From Inonotus obliquus (Eukaryota > Basidiomycota > Agaricomycetes > Hymenochaetales > Hymenochaetaceae), in contig JAJHTX010000010.1 in the NCBI GenBank assembly GCA_032164295.1, forward strand, positions 1,798,001-1,862,000: DNA of 64,000 bases, read 5' to 3'. Position numbers and translations under genes: made by a program. The notes beneath the pieces are model-generated. The model ran no database searches, was not told the origin of the DNA, and was given only the letters and a program-made list of their open reading frames with translations. This document shows, in pieces, positions 1 through 10,954 of the stretch (position 1 is its first letter; each line of letters starts with the position of its first letter).

Positions 1-1
1 A

Positions 2-286
<285 letters not shown>

Positions 287-296
287 TAACCAACCT

Positions 297-1140
297 TCAC
301 ACCCCTTTCACGTCAGGAACAACAGCTTGTCCACCGAGTCTACCTTCAGTAACGACTTCGATCGACACGCAAATAACTTCGTTTGCAAGTGACGAAAGTT
401 GGGCAACCATGCTGTTCATGGTTTCCTTTAGGTCTAACATTTCACCCTGCACATCTACATCGACAACCTTGGACAAGTTTCCGTGTGCGATAGCCTTTGT
501 GACTTTCAAAATTGAACGCACTTGGTTAGTGAGATTGCTTGCCATTTTCTGCGCGACCCTGGTGAGTACCATTGTTGCGAATAGGTTCTCCAAATAGTAC
601 ACTCACATTCACATTGCGAGTCAAGTCTGCCCAAATGCCCTGAACGCCTTCAACACAAGCCTGTCCACAGAGGATATCTTGTGTACCGACTTCAAGCGCA
701 ACATGTGTGACTTCGCTAGCGAATGTGCTAAGCTGGTCCACCATGGAATTGACCGTCTCCTTAAGAGTTGCCATTCCACCCTCGACCTGAATTTAAACCT
801 TCTGGGTCAAGTCACCACACGCGACAGCAGTAGTGACTGCCGCAATAGATTGCACTTGATCCGTCAAGTTTGAGCACATTCGGTTCATGATATCAGCGCC
901 CAAGTAAAGATCGATAAAGAATGAAGCGAACGTATGTAACTGTAAGCCGTTCCCATACTCCCTCTGCATCCAGAACGACTACTTAACCTCCCAACTAACC
1001 CTAACTAGCTACTTCAAGTGTGAGCCTCGTATCCTCAGTAGCTAATGCTCTCAGTCGACTAACCATTCCATTTACAATATTCTTGAGATCCAGGATCTCT
1101 CCATGCTTGGAGAGGTCTTCGACGGCGACAGCTTCTGCAA
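297..1140 (-). pseudogene. Decayed HAMP-repeat block of a group III (NIK1-type) hybrid histidine kinase
   Basis: Read on the minus strand, three successive HAMP repeats appear in the order they have in fungal NIK1 osmosensing kinases. The first (about 1140-1000) contains DLSKHGEILDLKNIVNGMV. The second (about 900-600) contains SNLTDQVQSIA, MATLKETVNSMVDQLSTFAS and GVQGIWADLTRNVN. The third (about 600-297) contains KVTKAIAHGNLSK, QGEMLDLKETMNSMVAQLSS and GGQAVVPDVKGV. In intact kinases these coiled HAMP units transmit osmotic or fungicide signals to the kinase core. Here stop codons interrupt repeat two and the link from repeat one, and the histidine kinase, ATPase and receiver domains are missing. 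It abuts the USP7 fragment tail to tail, so the locus is a junk join of two gene pieces. Confidence 0.8.
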
Positions 1141-2438
1141 CCTGAGCTTGGGAAAGTCCAATATCATATATCTCAGAGATGGTTACGAAAACAATGTGTC
1201 CGGGAAGGTCGAGTTACCCGTCCTGGCCAAAAACATTGGCACATCACCTCTCTTCGATCGTAGAGCCTCTGCGCATATCGCACGTTTGTAGGACGGTGCG
1301 TACTTTATCCCTCTCTTTTGGTGAGCTATGGTCGTATTTATGCATGCATCCGCCTCAGAAAAGGAGAACGGATCCGACCAGGCCATATACATGGAGTCAA
1401 GAGGTCAAATGAGGCTGCACTCAATTTTCGAGCCGAATGTTATGGTAGTCCATATGACGACGATTCAGGCGACGAACGTACCAGCGTTTATCCTGTGCTC
1501 GAGACACTTTTCCTTCAGGAAGTAGGTTTTGAAGAGGATGCTGACTGGTGGATCACTTTCATTGAAGTGCCGAAGTTTCGAGGGAAAGTCCAATGTCACT
1601 TACTTCAGAGATCATGATGGATACGAAAGCAATGGGTCGAGTTATCTGCCTTGGACGAAAATATTGGCGTGAAGCTAGGGAGCACATTTGGAATGGTGGG
1701 GTGGTGGGGTTCTTCTTGGTGAGGCATTGGTTGAGGGTATGTATCCTTGGTATGTCTATCAACCTACGCATTCCGAAAAGAACATGGTATGTGCTGAGGA
1801 GTGCGTTGAAACGAAGCACCTTCAATGTTGTTGTATAGTAGTCATGTATAAAGTACAAATCAATTTAGCTACATTTTTGCTATTTCATTAAGTGATAGTT
1901 TGGGAAAAGAATTATGGGTCATCGAGCTGGCTTGTATGCGCTTGTAGCACTTATATACCGCCATAAGAATGACGAAAATCAACGATTATTTTAGTCACTT
2001 ATAGGTCGGTGAGGTCCGCTATATTCACTTGTACATATCTGCATACATATATCAGGATTTCACGTATCTGAAAGATATACAAGGATTTCGTCCGCTTATT
2101 GTACCTTCTAGTCGCTTGTCAGATCGTGAGGTCCGCTACATTCACTTTCATAAAATTTATTAAATTTACAAAATTTAGGGGTATATAAGTGGCATATATG
2201 TATCTTGACTTTTTCGTGATGATATCTAAGCTGTATTTGGTATGACGATGGCCTCTTGAATCCTGACTGCGAGGTCCAGTTATAGAATTTTGCCCATATA
2301 CTACTCGGCAGTTGCACACAAACGTCAGGAAGGTAGGGAGGAATGAATGGAGAAAACATCTGCTATTAGTATTATTGCCTTATTAGTCTATGTGATCAAT
2401 GATGACATCCGCTCAACAACCCATCTCCTCCTCACAAC
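1141..2438. other. Gene-poor stretch with a diverged internal duplication
   Basis: No convincing gene. The sequence around 1150-1245 (GGGAAAGTCCAATATCAT through the GGTCGAGTTA area) recurs in diverged form at about 1580-1675. Minus-strand translations share the pattern SEIYDIGLS / SEVSDIGLS, so the kinase fragment may extend in two broken copies. The rest, about 1860-2430, is AT-rich and looks non-coding. Confidence 0.4.
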
Positions 2439-4141
2439 ATGCCTCCTCAGAGAATCTGGTGCCTCCTCATTGATGAACAGAAGGCTACCCACGGAAAGGC
2501 GTTTCGTGTTGAGGTCCCTGCTAATGCAAATATAAACGAATTGAAAGAGGCGGTCAAGGAGAAGAGACCAGTTGCCCTCAAGGATGTCGATCCTGCATCG
2601 CTCACTGTGTGGAGATGTACAGACCCTAGTATCAACTTTCGCCGTGGTGTCCCCAATGACCTAAATCAGAAGCTGAAGGATGTTTTCTCTCCCGACCCCA
2701 GCCAGAGCAAAGTTGAGTGGCTCGCACCGATGGGGGGAGGTGCGACAATACTCAGATGAGACACTACTCATTGAGTTTCCCTGTACGTTGCACTTCTTCC
2801 TTTTTCAAGATGAAGCTTTTGGTATCATGCGAGCTGACGCACTCTTGGTTGCAGCCACCTCAATGACTGGCTTCCGTGCGTCGCCCAGGCCTCGAAAGCG
2901 GCCAAGACACAGTGGCTCATCTGCGGCAAGGTCTGAAGAGGGATCCGACAGTGAGTTCCTGCCTTTTCAAGCTGCTTGCTATTAACTTACATTGGCTCCC
3001 AGTCATAGAACTCGATGGATCAGAACCGAATGGAATTGAAAGAGACTGAGCGAACATGATGCCTTGTACGATTTGTGGAGTGCGTGTGAGTGTTGACCAG
3101 GAATGACCTTTATCCTTTTGATTGTTCATGAGCATACAGAATCAATGATCGCAAAGGCAATCTTAAACAGCTAGAGAGAGGTTCAAGACTTACGGACCGA
3201 CTGCACGCATTTGTTTTGATCTCACCGATCGTCAGATGGGAGCATATGATGATGACCTTCGATCTGCGGTTAAGGTAATCAAACATATGTCGGTAACGAT
3301 GGTAAAGATTCTTGAGGACGTCAATAACTTATCCATGGGGGATTTGACATCCAAGATTTGCTTAATTCGACGAGAAGAAATCGAGCCTGTCTCTTATAAG
3401 ACCTGCTTGACCACCATGTCGGGATATGCCCTTGATCTTTGTGCAGCCAGACTCCTAGAGCTTGACCGGAACGAAATCCTGAAGACCTGGGCTCTTTTTT
3501 CATGGAATCCAGAAGCTCACGGAATAACGGGTCATGTCTACGAGGCGTTCACACACGAATCTTTACGGACGAGGATTGAGCTCAAGCTCGAGTCGATGTT
3601 CCAACACAATGATGGCAGTTACCATGCGTCGTTCACTGACTTCGCGAATAACGCGGGTTTGAATCAATCCTTCGACCAAATGACACTCGAATTTACACCC
3701 GTCGGTAGTATAGCGTTGAAGGAAGACAAGCAGGGATTCGACGTCAAGCCAGACGTTTACTATATACCCGTGAAGGAGAATCAAGTCGGAATTGATTCGT
3801 TCATCCTCCACGACGGGTTTCTCTACTTCTTTCAGATGACGGTGGCCGCAAGTCACGACATCAAATCCTCCTTCTTCCATTTCACCCCGAATCTCCTCAA
3901 TATACCGGACGAGGGGAAATGGCGGTTTGTCTTTGTATTGCCTGATGTGCTCGAGAGGTTCAGCTGCCCGAAACCCATCGGAAATGCGGGGAGTCTGTAC
4001 ACTGCAAAATTTAGCACATACCGAGTAAGTAAATTTACATTCTTGTGTATGCGGCTTAAGCGTCTTTAGAAATCTGTGCAGTGATTGCCGGTCTATAGAA
4101 TTTTGTAGTTCATGACAGGTGGGGAAACGAGCGGCAGATAG
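2439..4141 (+). pseudogene. Crinkler (CRN)-like effector-family gene, frame-broken
   Basis: The first 100 codons (ATG 2439) match the ubiquitin-like N-terminal domain of Crinkler proteins: a short strand WCLLIDEQ, then ANINELKEAVKEKRP and a VWR strand. A basic serine-rich linker (PRPRKRPRHSG) follows near 2880-2920. The large last exon (about 3190-4024) carries a C-terminal domain with SKICLIRRE and GFDVKPDVYYIPVKENQ, then a GIDSFI...FFQMTVAASHDIK stretch, as in the restriction-endonuclease-like domains of this family. Plausible introns are 2784-2853, about 2952-3001 and 4025-4108. A six-G run near 2732 puts the N-terminal exon one base out of frame with its continuation (GEVRQYSDE), and the 3000-3190 part has a stop in the expected frame. 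Family members are secreted or intercellular effectors thought to act in nuclei. The breaks could be sequencing error, but two of them suggest a pseudogene. Confidence 0.65.
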
Positions 4142-4933
4142 AGGATATAGTAGACCAGCATGATCGGAAAAGAAATCAAAAAATATAACAAGAATATTCT
4201 TAGCCAAGTTGCATGTTGCGTAATCGGTTGGTCAATTCACCTATAACAAACCGGTGACTTGTTCAATACATCAGATTGCACCTCTAACTACCCATTATAT
4301 ATGAATTATAGTTAGATTCTGGTGAGAGGGGGGAGAATAACCTTCTTATTTACTGTAGCGCAAAATCAAGTTATTTACCAGGAGGATTGTGATATGCGAG
4401 CGAATGCTTTGTATGTAGTATCAGGTAGTAACTTGACGGATGAGGTTGGTTATATTGTACAAGGACAGAGAGCTACTACATATTAACCCCGGCATGGACG
4501 GAAGTCTCGATGAAGTTGCAGTAACTGCTTGTCCTCTCGAATGTGAATGAAATTTGCTCAGAATATCACATGATCATTGCCTTGTGCATACAAATGCAAA
4601 TTGAACTGAAAGCAATGTAAACCGATTTACAAATCACAAGAACAATTGGTAAACCAAGACTTTCAGAAGGGTCTATGTAAGAGGTACAGGTATCTGTACG
4701 GTAAACCAAGCATATGAATGAGACGAATGAGTTGGATTGTTGAGATGAGGATAGAATAAACCAATACTGAGAGGATCGGTGAGGGAACAGGAAAGGATGA
4801 ATGTGATCGATTCAAAGGAATCTGCCCCTTGGGCGCCTAATCATACCTGAATCCAAGTCATCGGATGGGATTTCGCGCCCATGTAAGTCAGATCAGGAAG
4901 GAGAGACGAGATCACAGTTCCGGGATCCGAAAA
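4142..4933. other. Intergenic, no gene seen
   Basis: AT-rich sequence between the CRN-like gene and a gene ending here from the right. No open frame with recognisable homology and no RNA gene was recognised. Confidence 0.5.
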
Positions 4934-5570
4934 TTAGAAATGCCTGGTGAGCCAGCTAAAAGCGCCCGTGCCTCGCTTCACTGAAGGCGAAGACGGCGGA
5001 GGCAGGAGTCGTTCAGGATCGGAAGTATGATGTATGGACTGTGGTGATTTATCCGAATCTGTATATCCGCCTTTCCCGTCATGATCCGGGGAAGAGGAAT
5101 AGATCGGTGGGGTATCATTGTCGCCACACGTATTCGCGTTTGGGGCGGGTTTGGTTTCTGATGTCGCTGCTCGTGGGTCGGTGGTGATGGTGGATTCTGG
5201 AAGGATAGCGAGATCGATTATTTCGTACGTGGCTAGCGATTTCATCACGCGTGACCATGCCATTGGTGCGATTCGGACTTTTTGTCGTGAGCCGCTTACG
5301 CGGACGTTTACGAGGAAGGCGATTCGGGAGTTGGAGAGAGTGGATAGGATTGGGAAGACGGAACGTGCATATTCGAGTGCTTGCTGGATACTCATCAGTG
5401 AGATGGAAATGGAGATAAAAGATTTAGTTGCTCACATCGTAATCCCTTGCAGGTGCGACGTAGACTAGTTCATCGTCCATACGATAGGTCACCAACTCAG
5501 CAGGCGATTTGTTCTGCTGAGGTGACGAACGGTCACGAGCGGAAGTGGAGGAAATGTGTCTCGCAGACAT
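4934..5570 (-). CDS. Conserved-looking small protein of unknown function
   Basis: Two exons on the minus strand. Exon 1 starts at the ATG at 5570 and runs to 5436; a 52-nt GT-AG intron (5435-5384) follows; exon 2 runs from 5383 to the stop at 4934, giving 194 aa. I chose this start because exon 2 alone begins inside the intron acceptor region and exon 1 restores an uninterrupted frame. The N-terminal part is polar, then DDELVYVAP leads into a compact segment, YARSVFPILSTLSNSRIAFLV and MAWSRVMKSLATYEIIDLAI, that looks folded. The C-terminal 80 residues are Pro/Ser/Asp-rich and probably disordered. No signal peptide or membrane segment. I do not recognise the family. Confidence 0.6.
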
Positions 5571-6156
5571 TGCCTATATAATGTAAACTTATCAAGTTTA
5601 AGGTGTTTCGCTTGTTGGAGAGAGTGCAAGGTAAAAGGCACGTCGGATGAACCGGGTTGTTTTATCTACACTATGAAAGGCTGTGTGTGGGAGTTTGGCG
5701 CGCCGAGGTTGGCTGAGGGTTTGATGCTGCATACATTGTTGGGCGCTCTAGCTAGCAAACACATGTGAACCTTGTCAGTCCTCACCTTTTTTTGCGCAGG
5801 GCTAGCCCAATGAATAAGTCCAAGTTGTATTCCTATAGAGACTAGGAGGTGCTGTGGTAGAGGAGATACAGCTGGAAATAATGCGACCCGAGCTCTCGGC
5901 TTCAGCCGCTCGGCACTGTACACCGTATCTGAAGAGTGGGTCATTAGGCGAAGCAGTTCAGTTTACAGCGTTTCAATCCACAGCGCCCACGAGTATAGAG
6001 ACAAAGATACTTGGATAAAGCGCACCACAGCCAACGTAGAGAGGCCGAGGTAACATGATGTGATGGTGTGATAACACAGAAGGGACCATTCGTGAATGAA
6101 AACGTGTAAACCACGACCAGGGTTCATGGTACTCCTTAACACGCCGTCCGCAATGC
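5571..6156. other. Intergenic between divergent genes
   Basis: No gene seen. The stretch separates the minus-strand small protein from the rightward clathrin light chain locus and should hold both promoters. No clear TATA box or binding site could be named. Confidence 0.45.
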
Positions 6157-6672
6157 ATGGATATGGAAGTCAACTCTTCAGCACATACCACGATGAAAGG
6201 CCCTATACGCAAGTTCTCAATCGAGCTCTTGAATCAAGGTCGTAAGAAATCCATCGACAACTCTAACTCGGCCTCTCCAGAACGGCATAATAAAAGTCGA
6301 GAACAAAGTCGCGAACGTGAACGTTCACCTCCATCCGCGCGTAGCTCACCTCGAATACAACAAGAACGACGACCATCGATAGATAGATGGAAGAAAGCGT
6401 TTATATCTCAAGCCAGTCGGCTCAGTCAAAAAGTGACGAGCGTCACGCCACGTCACAGTGACTCGTCACTCGACGTTTCGCGTTCAACGGCTACTACTGC
6501 TACTGCTACCACTACCAATAGCTCTCTTACAGCAACCACGACCACTCGAGCGCAAAATCACGTAATTGAAAAGGAAAAGGTCAACGCGGACGTGCATTGG
6601 ACGCCCACCCAGACTCCACCAATTCGAACACCCTCTCCTTCGTCGCTGAGCCTTAGTGGGAGTTTTAGCTTC
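6157..6672 (+). other. In-frame open extension upstream of the clathrin light chain start
   Basis: From the ATG at 6157 the frame stays open for 172 codons straight into the clathrin light chain. The translation is rich in Ser, Arg and Thr (SPERHNKSREQSRERERSPP, RRPSIDRWKKAF, a Thr/Ala repeat around 6485-6545). It could be an alternative N-terminus, a 5' UTR that happens to be open, or part of another gene. I did not take it as the main start because the typical light-chain N-terminus begins at 6673. Confidence 0.35.
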
Positions 6673-7680
6673 ATGTCGTCGGATTTCTTGTCGAGAGAGA
6701 ACGAGTTGTTGGGCGGATCTTTCTCCCCTCCTGCGGGTGCAGGCCCTGCAGGTGGAATAGGAGAAATTGATTTGGATGCTGCGGCTTCAGCATTTCCGGA
6801 TATTTCTTTGGATGGGTCGGGGGATATACCACTTCCGCCTGTTCAACAGCCTGCTGCGACAGGATTGGGAATGGGTTTCGATGCGTTTGAGAAGGCTACA
6901 CCCGCTCCGGTTAGAGAAGTGAAGGTGACGGGTGATGATGAGATTGAGAGGTTTGAGGATCAGTTTCCAGATATTGATGTTCCTGCTAGTCCGGTGTGTT
7001 TTCTTTTCCTTTGCCAATTGGGTGGATGGGCTGATGAGTTGTTCGTGTTGTCGGTAGCCGAAAGTAACACCCGGGTTGCCTCAACAGCCAACTTTTGGTG
7101 CTCCTCCGCCTTTTGCGCCTCGTCCGCAACCATCTGCTTTTACGTCTACGCCTATCCTTCAACAGCCTTTACCTGATGAAGACGAGCCTGAGCCCATAAG
7201 GTGCATTTCTATATCAATCATTTCTTTGAAGAGAATTAATAGAATGTGCAGGTTATGGCGCGAAAAGCAAGCCGAGGAGATTAAAAAACGAGACGAAGCC
7301 TCTGAGGCGCGTCGTCAGGAGGCAATCACGAAAGCTGAACGGTCCATTGATCAGTTCTATGAAGAGTACAACGCGAAGAAGGAGCGTAACATCAAAGAGA
7401 ATAAGTGCGTCTCATCATCACTCTATCCTACAAAATTGGAAAAATCTCATTTAATTGAAATCATAGAATTCAAGAACAAGAATATTCCGCTTCAAGGACG
7501 GATGCATTGTCAACTGGGACGACTTGGTCACGTATTTGCGAATATGTTGATTTACAGAATTCGCAGAGTAAGACACTTTCGAGGACTGGTGCCGGTACGA
7601 CTGACTTGGGAAGGTTTAAAGAGGTATTGTTGAGGTTGAAGAGAGAGGGTGAGGCTGCGCCTGGTGCTGCTGGTTACTGA
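6673..7680 (+). CDS. CLC1: Clathrin light chain
   Basis: Four exons: 6673-6993, 7058-7200, 7252-7404 and 7467-7680, giving 276 aa, a normal length. The start MSSDFLSRENELLGGSF is the usual light-chain N-terminus. The acidic conserved segment FEDQFPDIDVP follows, then a Pro-rich linker, then the heavy-chain-binding coiled coil WREKQAEEIKKRDEASEARR and IDQFYEEYNAKKERN. The C-terminal Trp-containing region (TTWSRICEYVDLQNSQSK, then DLGRFKEVLLRLKREG) is in place. The protein binds the hub of clathrin heavy chain and tunes coat assembly in endocytosis and trans-Golgi traffic. All three introns are short with consensus borders. A 172-codon open extension lies directly upstream in frame. Confidence 0.93.
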
Positions 7681-7890
7681 GCGTGTTGGGTGTTGCTGTT
7701 ATTATACCGGAGTGGCTTTTACTCTACGAGCGTAATGTAGTGGGATTATAATTTATTTTGTGATTTTTTTGGGTGGACGCGTGATGACGATGACGAAGCG
7801 TGTTTTCCCAGCGTCAGCGTTGGTCTCAGCCGTGGACATTGCGTGACGACTGGCGAGTGAATATTCTTGACTCTTTACAACGACGTTCTT

Positions 7891-10772
7891 ATGCGTCCGC
7901 CAATTAACCCATGGCGAGCTGCTTGTGTATCCCTTGCTGTGGGTAGAAGGCCAGTTGCTAGTTCGACTGCGTCGTTGAGATGTTTCTATTCGTTGAGTTC
8001 ATCTCCTGCGAGAGCTGGGTTGGTTGGTGGTTACGCTCGATGGAGTTTCAGTCCTCGACGACATTTCTCTTCTTCCTCTGCTCATAGCTCGACTGAGACT
8101 GGGCCCACATCGTCACCTTCGGCCCTTCCAAAACCAAAAGAAACTGACACCAACCCCGCCGACACCAACGCCAACTTCGGCACAAAAAAACAGCTCGGAG
8201 TATTCACTCGACTCCTCCCAGCTTCCCTCCGTCCCGAAAAATCTGGTGCTAGTAATGGATCGTCCGCGCGTAAAATCGTTGCGCTAGCGGGACCGGAGCG
8301 TAAACCGTTAGGGTTGGCTATTGGGTTATTGTTTGTTTCGTCCTCTGTATCGTTGTCGATACCGTTTACGATTGGGAAGTTGATTGATTTTTTTGCTTCT
8401 ACAAGTCCGGTATGTCCCTTCCCTTTCTTTCTTAGTTCTGGTGTGGAATGAGTTTTTGATCTGAGAGAGATTTGTAGCAAATTCCGTTTGGATTGAGCAT
8501 TGTACAAGCTTCTGCGCTCTTGCTTTTGGCGTTTACAGTTGGAGCAGCGGCGAATTCAGGACGAGCCATTTTAATGAGGCTTTCGGGACAGAGGATTGTT
8601 GCGAGGTTGCGTCAGAGGATGTATGATAGTGCGTTGAGACAGGAAGTTGAGTTTGTGGAGAAGGGAGAGGGAGATGTGTTGAGTAGGCTTAGTGTGGATT
8701 CGAGTATTGTTGGTGAATCGTGAGTTCTTTAATTATGCTTCTTGTCTGTTGCGATACGACATGTGTGGGAGGAGATGCTGATGTATTCGTGGGGAAAGGA
8801 TAACACAGAATTTGAGTGATGGGTTGAGAGCGGTGGTTATGGCTTCTGTTGGATGTGAGTATTTGTATCGGGATTGTTTGAGAGGAATTTGAAGGCCTGA
8901 AGTCGTGAAGTAGGAGCTATGTTCTACCTCTCGCCGCAGTTGACGGTGCTTATGCTTACGGTCGTGCCGCCTGTTTCTCTCGGTGCTGTAAGTTTCTCTC
9001 CGCATACCCTGATTCATAGTGCTAATTCATGGTGACATCTATTCGTGCAGTTCTTCTACGGTCGATACATCAAGAAACTCTCAAACCGTACACAAGAATC
9101 TGTGGGTGACATGACCAAGGTCGCAGCAGAGGCCCTTTCAGCATTCCGTACAGTCCAAGCATTCAACTCCCAACCACAAGAAAGTTTGAAGTTTTCGGAG
9201 AAAGTGGATCGTGTACTTGCTTTAGCAAGGAAGGAGGCTTTGGCCAGTGGAGTGTTTTTTGGTGCTACGGGATGGAGTGGAAATGTGACGCTTTTGTGTT
9301 TGTTGGGGTATGGAGGGAGTCTTGTGAGTAAAGGTGTGATTAGTGTAGGGGACTTGACGAGTATGTTGCTGTATACGGTTTATGTGGGGAATGGGTTGTC
9401 TATGTTGACGTGCGTGCTGTTCATTTGCTTTTTTTCGTCTTTAGTACTCAAGAGGCTGGTTTGATAGATCGTTCTTCGCCTCCATCATGCGAGCTGTCGG
9501 TGCTGGGACACGTATCTTCGAACTACTCGAGCGAGAGCCTATCATTCCTTTCACGGGTGTACCTGTATCATCAGATAGACGAGGGCCAGTGTCGTTTGAG
9601 AAATTATCGTTCGAGTATCCCAGTCGGAAAGGTGTTAGGGTGTTGAAGGACTTTGATTTGAAGTTGGAAGTTGGGGAGAGCGTTGCTATTGTGTACGTGT
9701 ACTTTCAACTCTGCTTGATGGAATTTCTGGATTGATGAAACTTTGGGTGTAGTGGACAGAGTGGGAGTGGGAAGTCGAGTGTGCAGTCTTTGCTTTTGAG
9801 GTTCTATGACCCTACAAGTGGGAGGATTATGTATGATGGGCAAGGTGCGGCTGTTCTGGCCTCTTTACGTGTTCCTTGAGACTAACGTATCATTTGCCAC
9901 TGATAGACATACGTGAATTCGATCCAACCTCATGGCGGAACCTTATTGGCGTTGTTCCACAAGATCCAGTGCTATTTACAGGGACGATTGCTTCGAACAT
10001 CGCTTATGGACATCCAGACGCTACGAGGGAAGATATTGAAGAGGCTGCGAGGCAAGCGAATTGTGAGTTTGTATGGGGGATGCCGAATGGGTTTGATACC
10101 GAGAGTGCGTGTCTTCTTATTGCGTATCGTGAAAGATGTTCATGTGATTTTTTGTTTTTGCGGTGTGGGGATGTAGTTGGGAGATTGAGCTTGAGTGGTG
10201 GACAACGTCAGCGTCTTGCGATTGCTCGAGCTCTTTTGAAGAAACCTGCGATACTTGCTATGGACGAGGCAACGAGTTCGTTAGATGCTACGTCTGAGTA
10301 CCGGGTATGTCTCTTCAGCATTGCTTCGATACAGGACTTCTGATGTTGTGGATCATGCTGCGTATAGGTGAATGATGCGATTGATAAGATTTTGAGTTCG
10401 AGACAGACGACTTGCTTGATTGTTGCACATCGGATATCGACGATTGCTAGAGCGGAGAGGATCGTTGTGCTCGAAGGTGTGTAGATGCGTCGTCTTGATT
10501 TGTCTTTGCCTAATATTTTGGTTTGTCACAGGAGGGAAAATTACTGAGTCCGGGACATACCGTCAACTGGTAAGCCTTCTCACGAATTTGGTAGAACTTG
10601 TTAATAGTTCGCGATGCAGGTATCCCGACCAAACTCTCGCTTCCGGGTTCTCATGGCCGCACAGCTCGATACGACTACAGCGGACATTCTGGTTTCGTCG
10701 AGCGCGGAAGAGTCCGACGAAGTCGAAGAGGTTGAAGAAGAGGTTGAAGGAACTCGAACTCAGACTCAATGA
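7891..10772 (+). CDS. MDL1: Mitochondrial half-size ABC exporter, MDL1/ABCB10 type
   Basis: Twelve exons (7891-8409, 8478-8719, 8799-8854, 8911-8987, 9051-9409, 9468-9692, 9753-9844, 9907-10104, 10177-10304, 10368-10476, 10532-10569, 10620-10772) give 731 aa with all phases closing. The first 100 residues are Arg/Ser-rich with few acids, as in a mitochondrial presequence. The transmembrane domain starts at [20 protein letters not shown]. The nucleotide-binding domain has Walker [10 protein letters not shown] split across exons 6 and 7, Q-loop [10 protein letters not shown], signature [10 protein letters not shown], Walker [14 protein letters not shown] and switch His in IVAHRIST. The C-terminus is acidic. 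Family members are homodimeric exporters of the inner membrane; MDL1 is linked to peptide export and ABCB10 to haem metabolism. Substrate here is unknown. Confidence 0.92.
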
Positions 10773-10954
10773 TAGACTATAAATCTTCAATTAAACCTCC
10801 CCAGACCAATGCTGTATCGATAATAATTTTTAGTAGAATTTTTTTATTATTGACTCGGATTACATAATTGATGGCACGTTACCTTCCTACCCCCGACACA
10901 CCGACGACAAGGATAGTGACACTGACAACAAACAACGACGACTGTCGACTCACG

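Noticed and set aside
3563..4207. Minus-strand open frame of 214 codons
   Set aside because: It is the antisense shadow of the CRN-like C-terminal exon, which has real family motifs.
10871..10954. Upstream ATG of the membrane-protein gene
   Set aside because: It would place 28 polar residues before a perfect signal peptide, so the ATG at 10955 was preferred.
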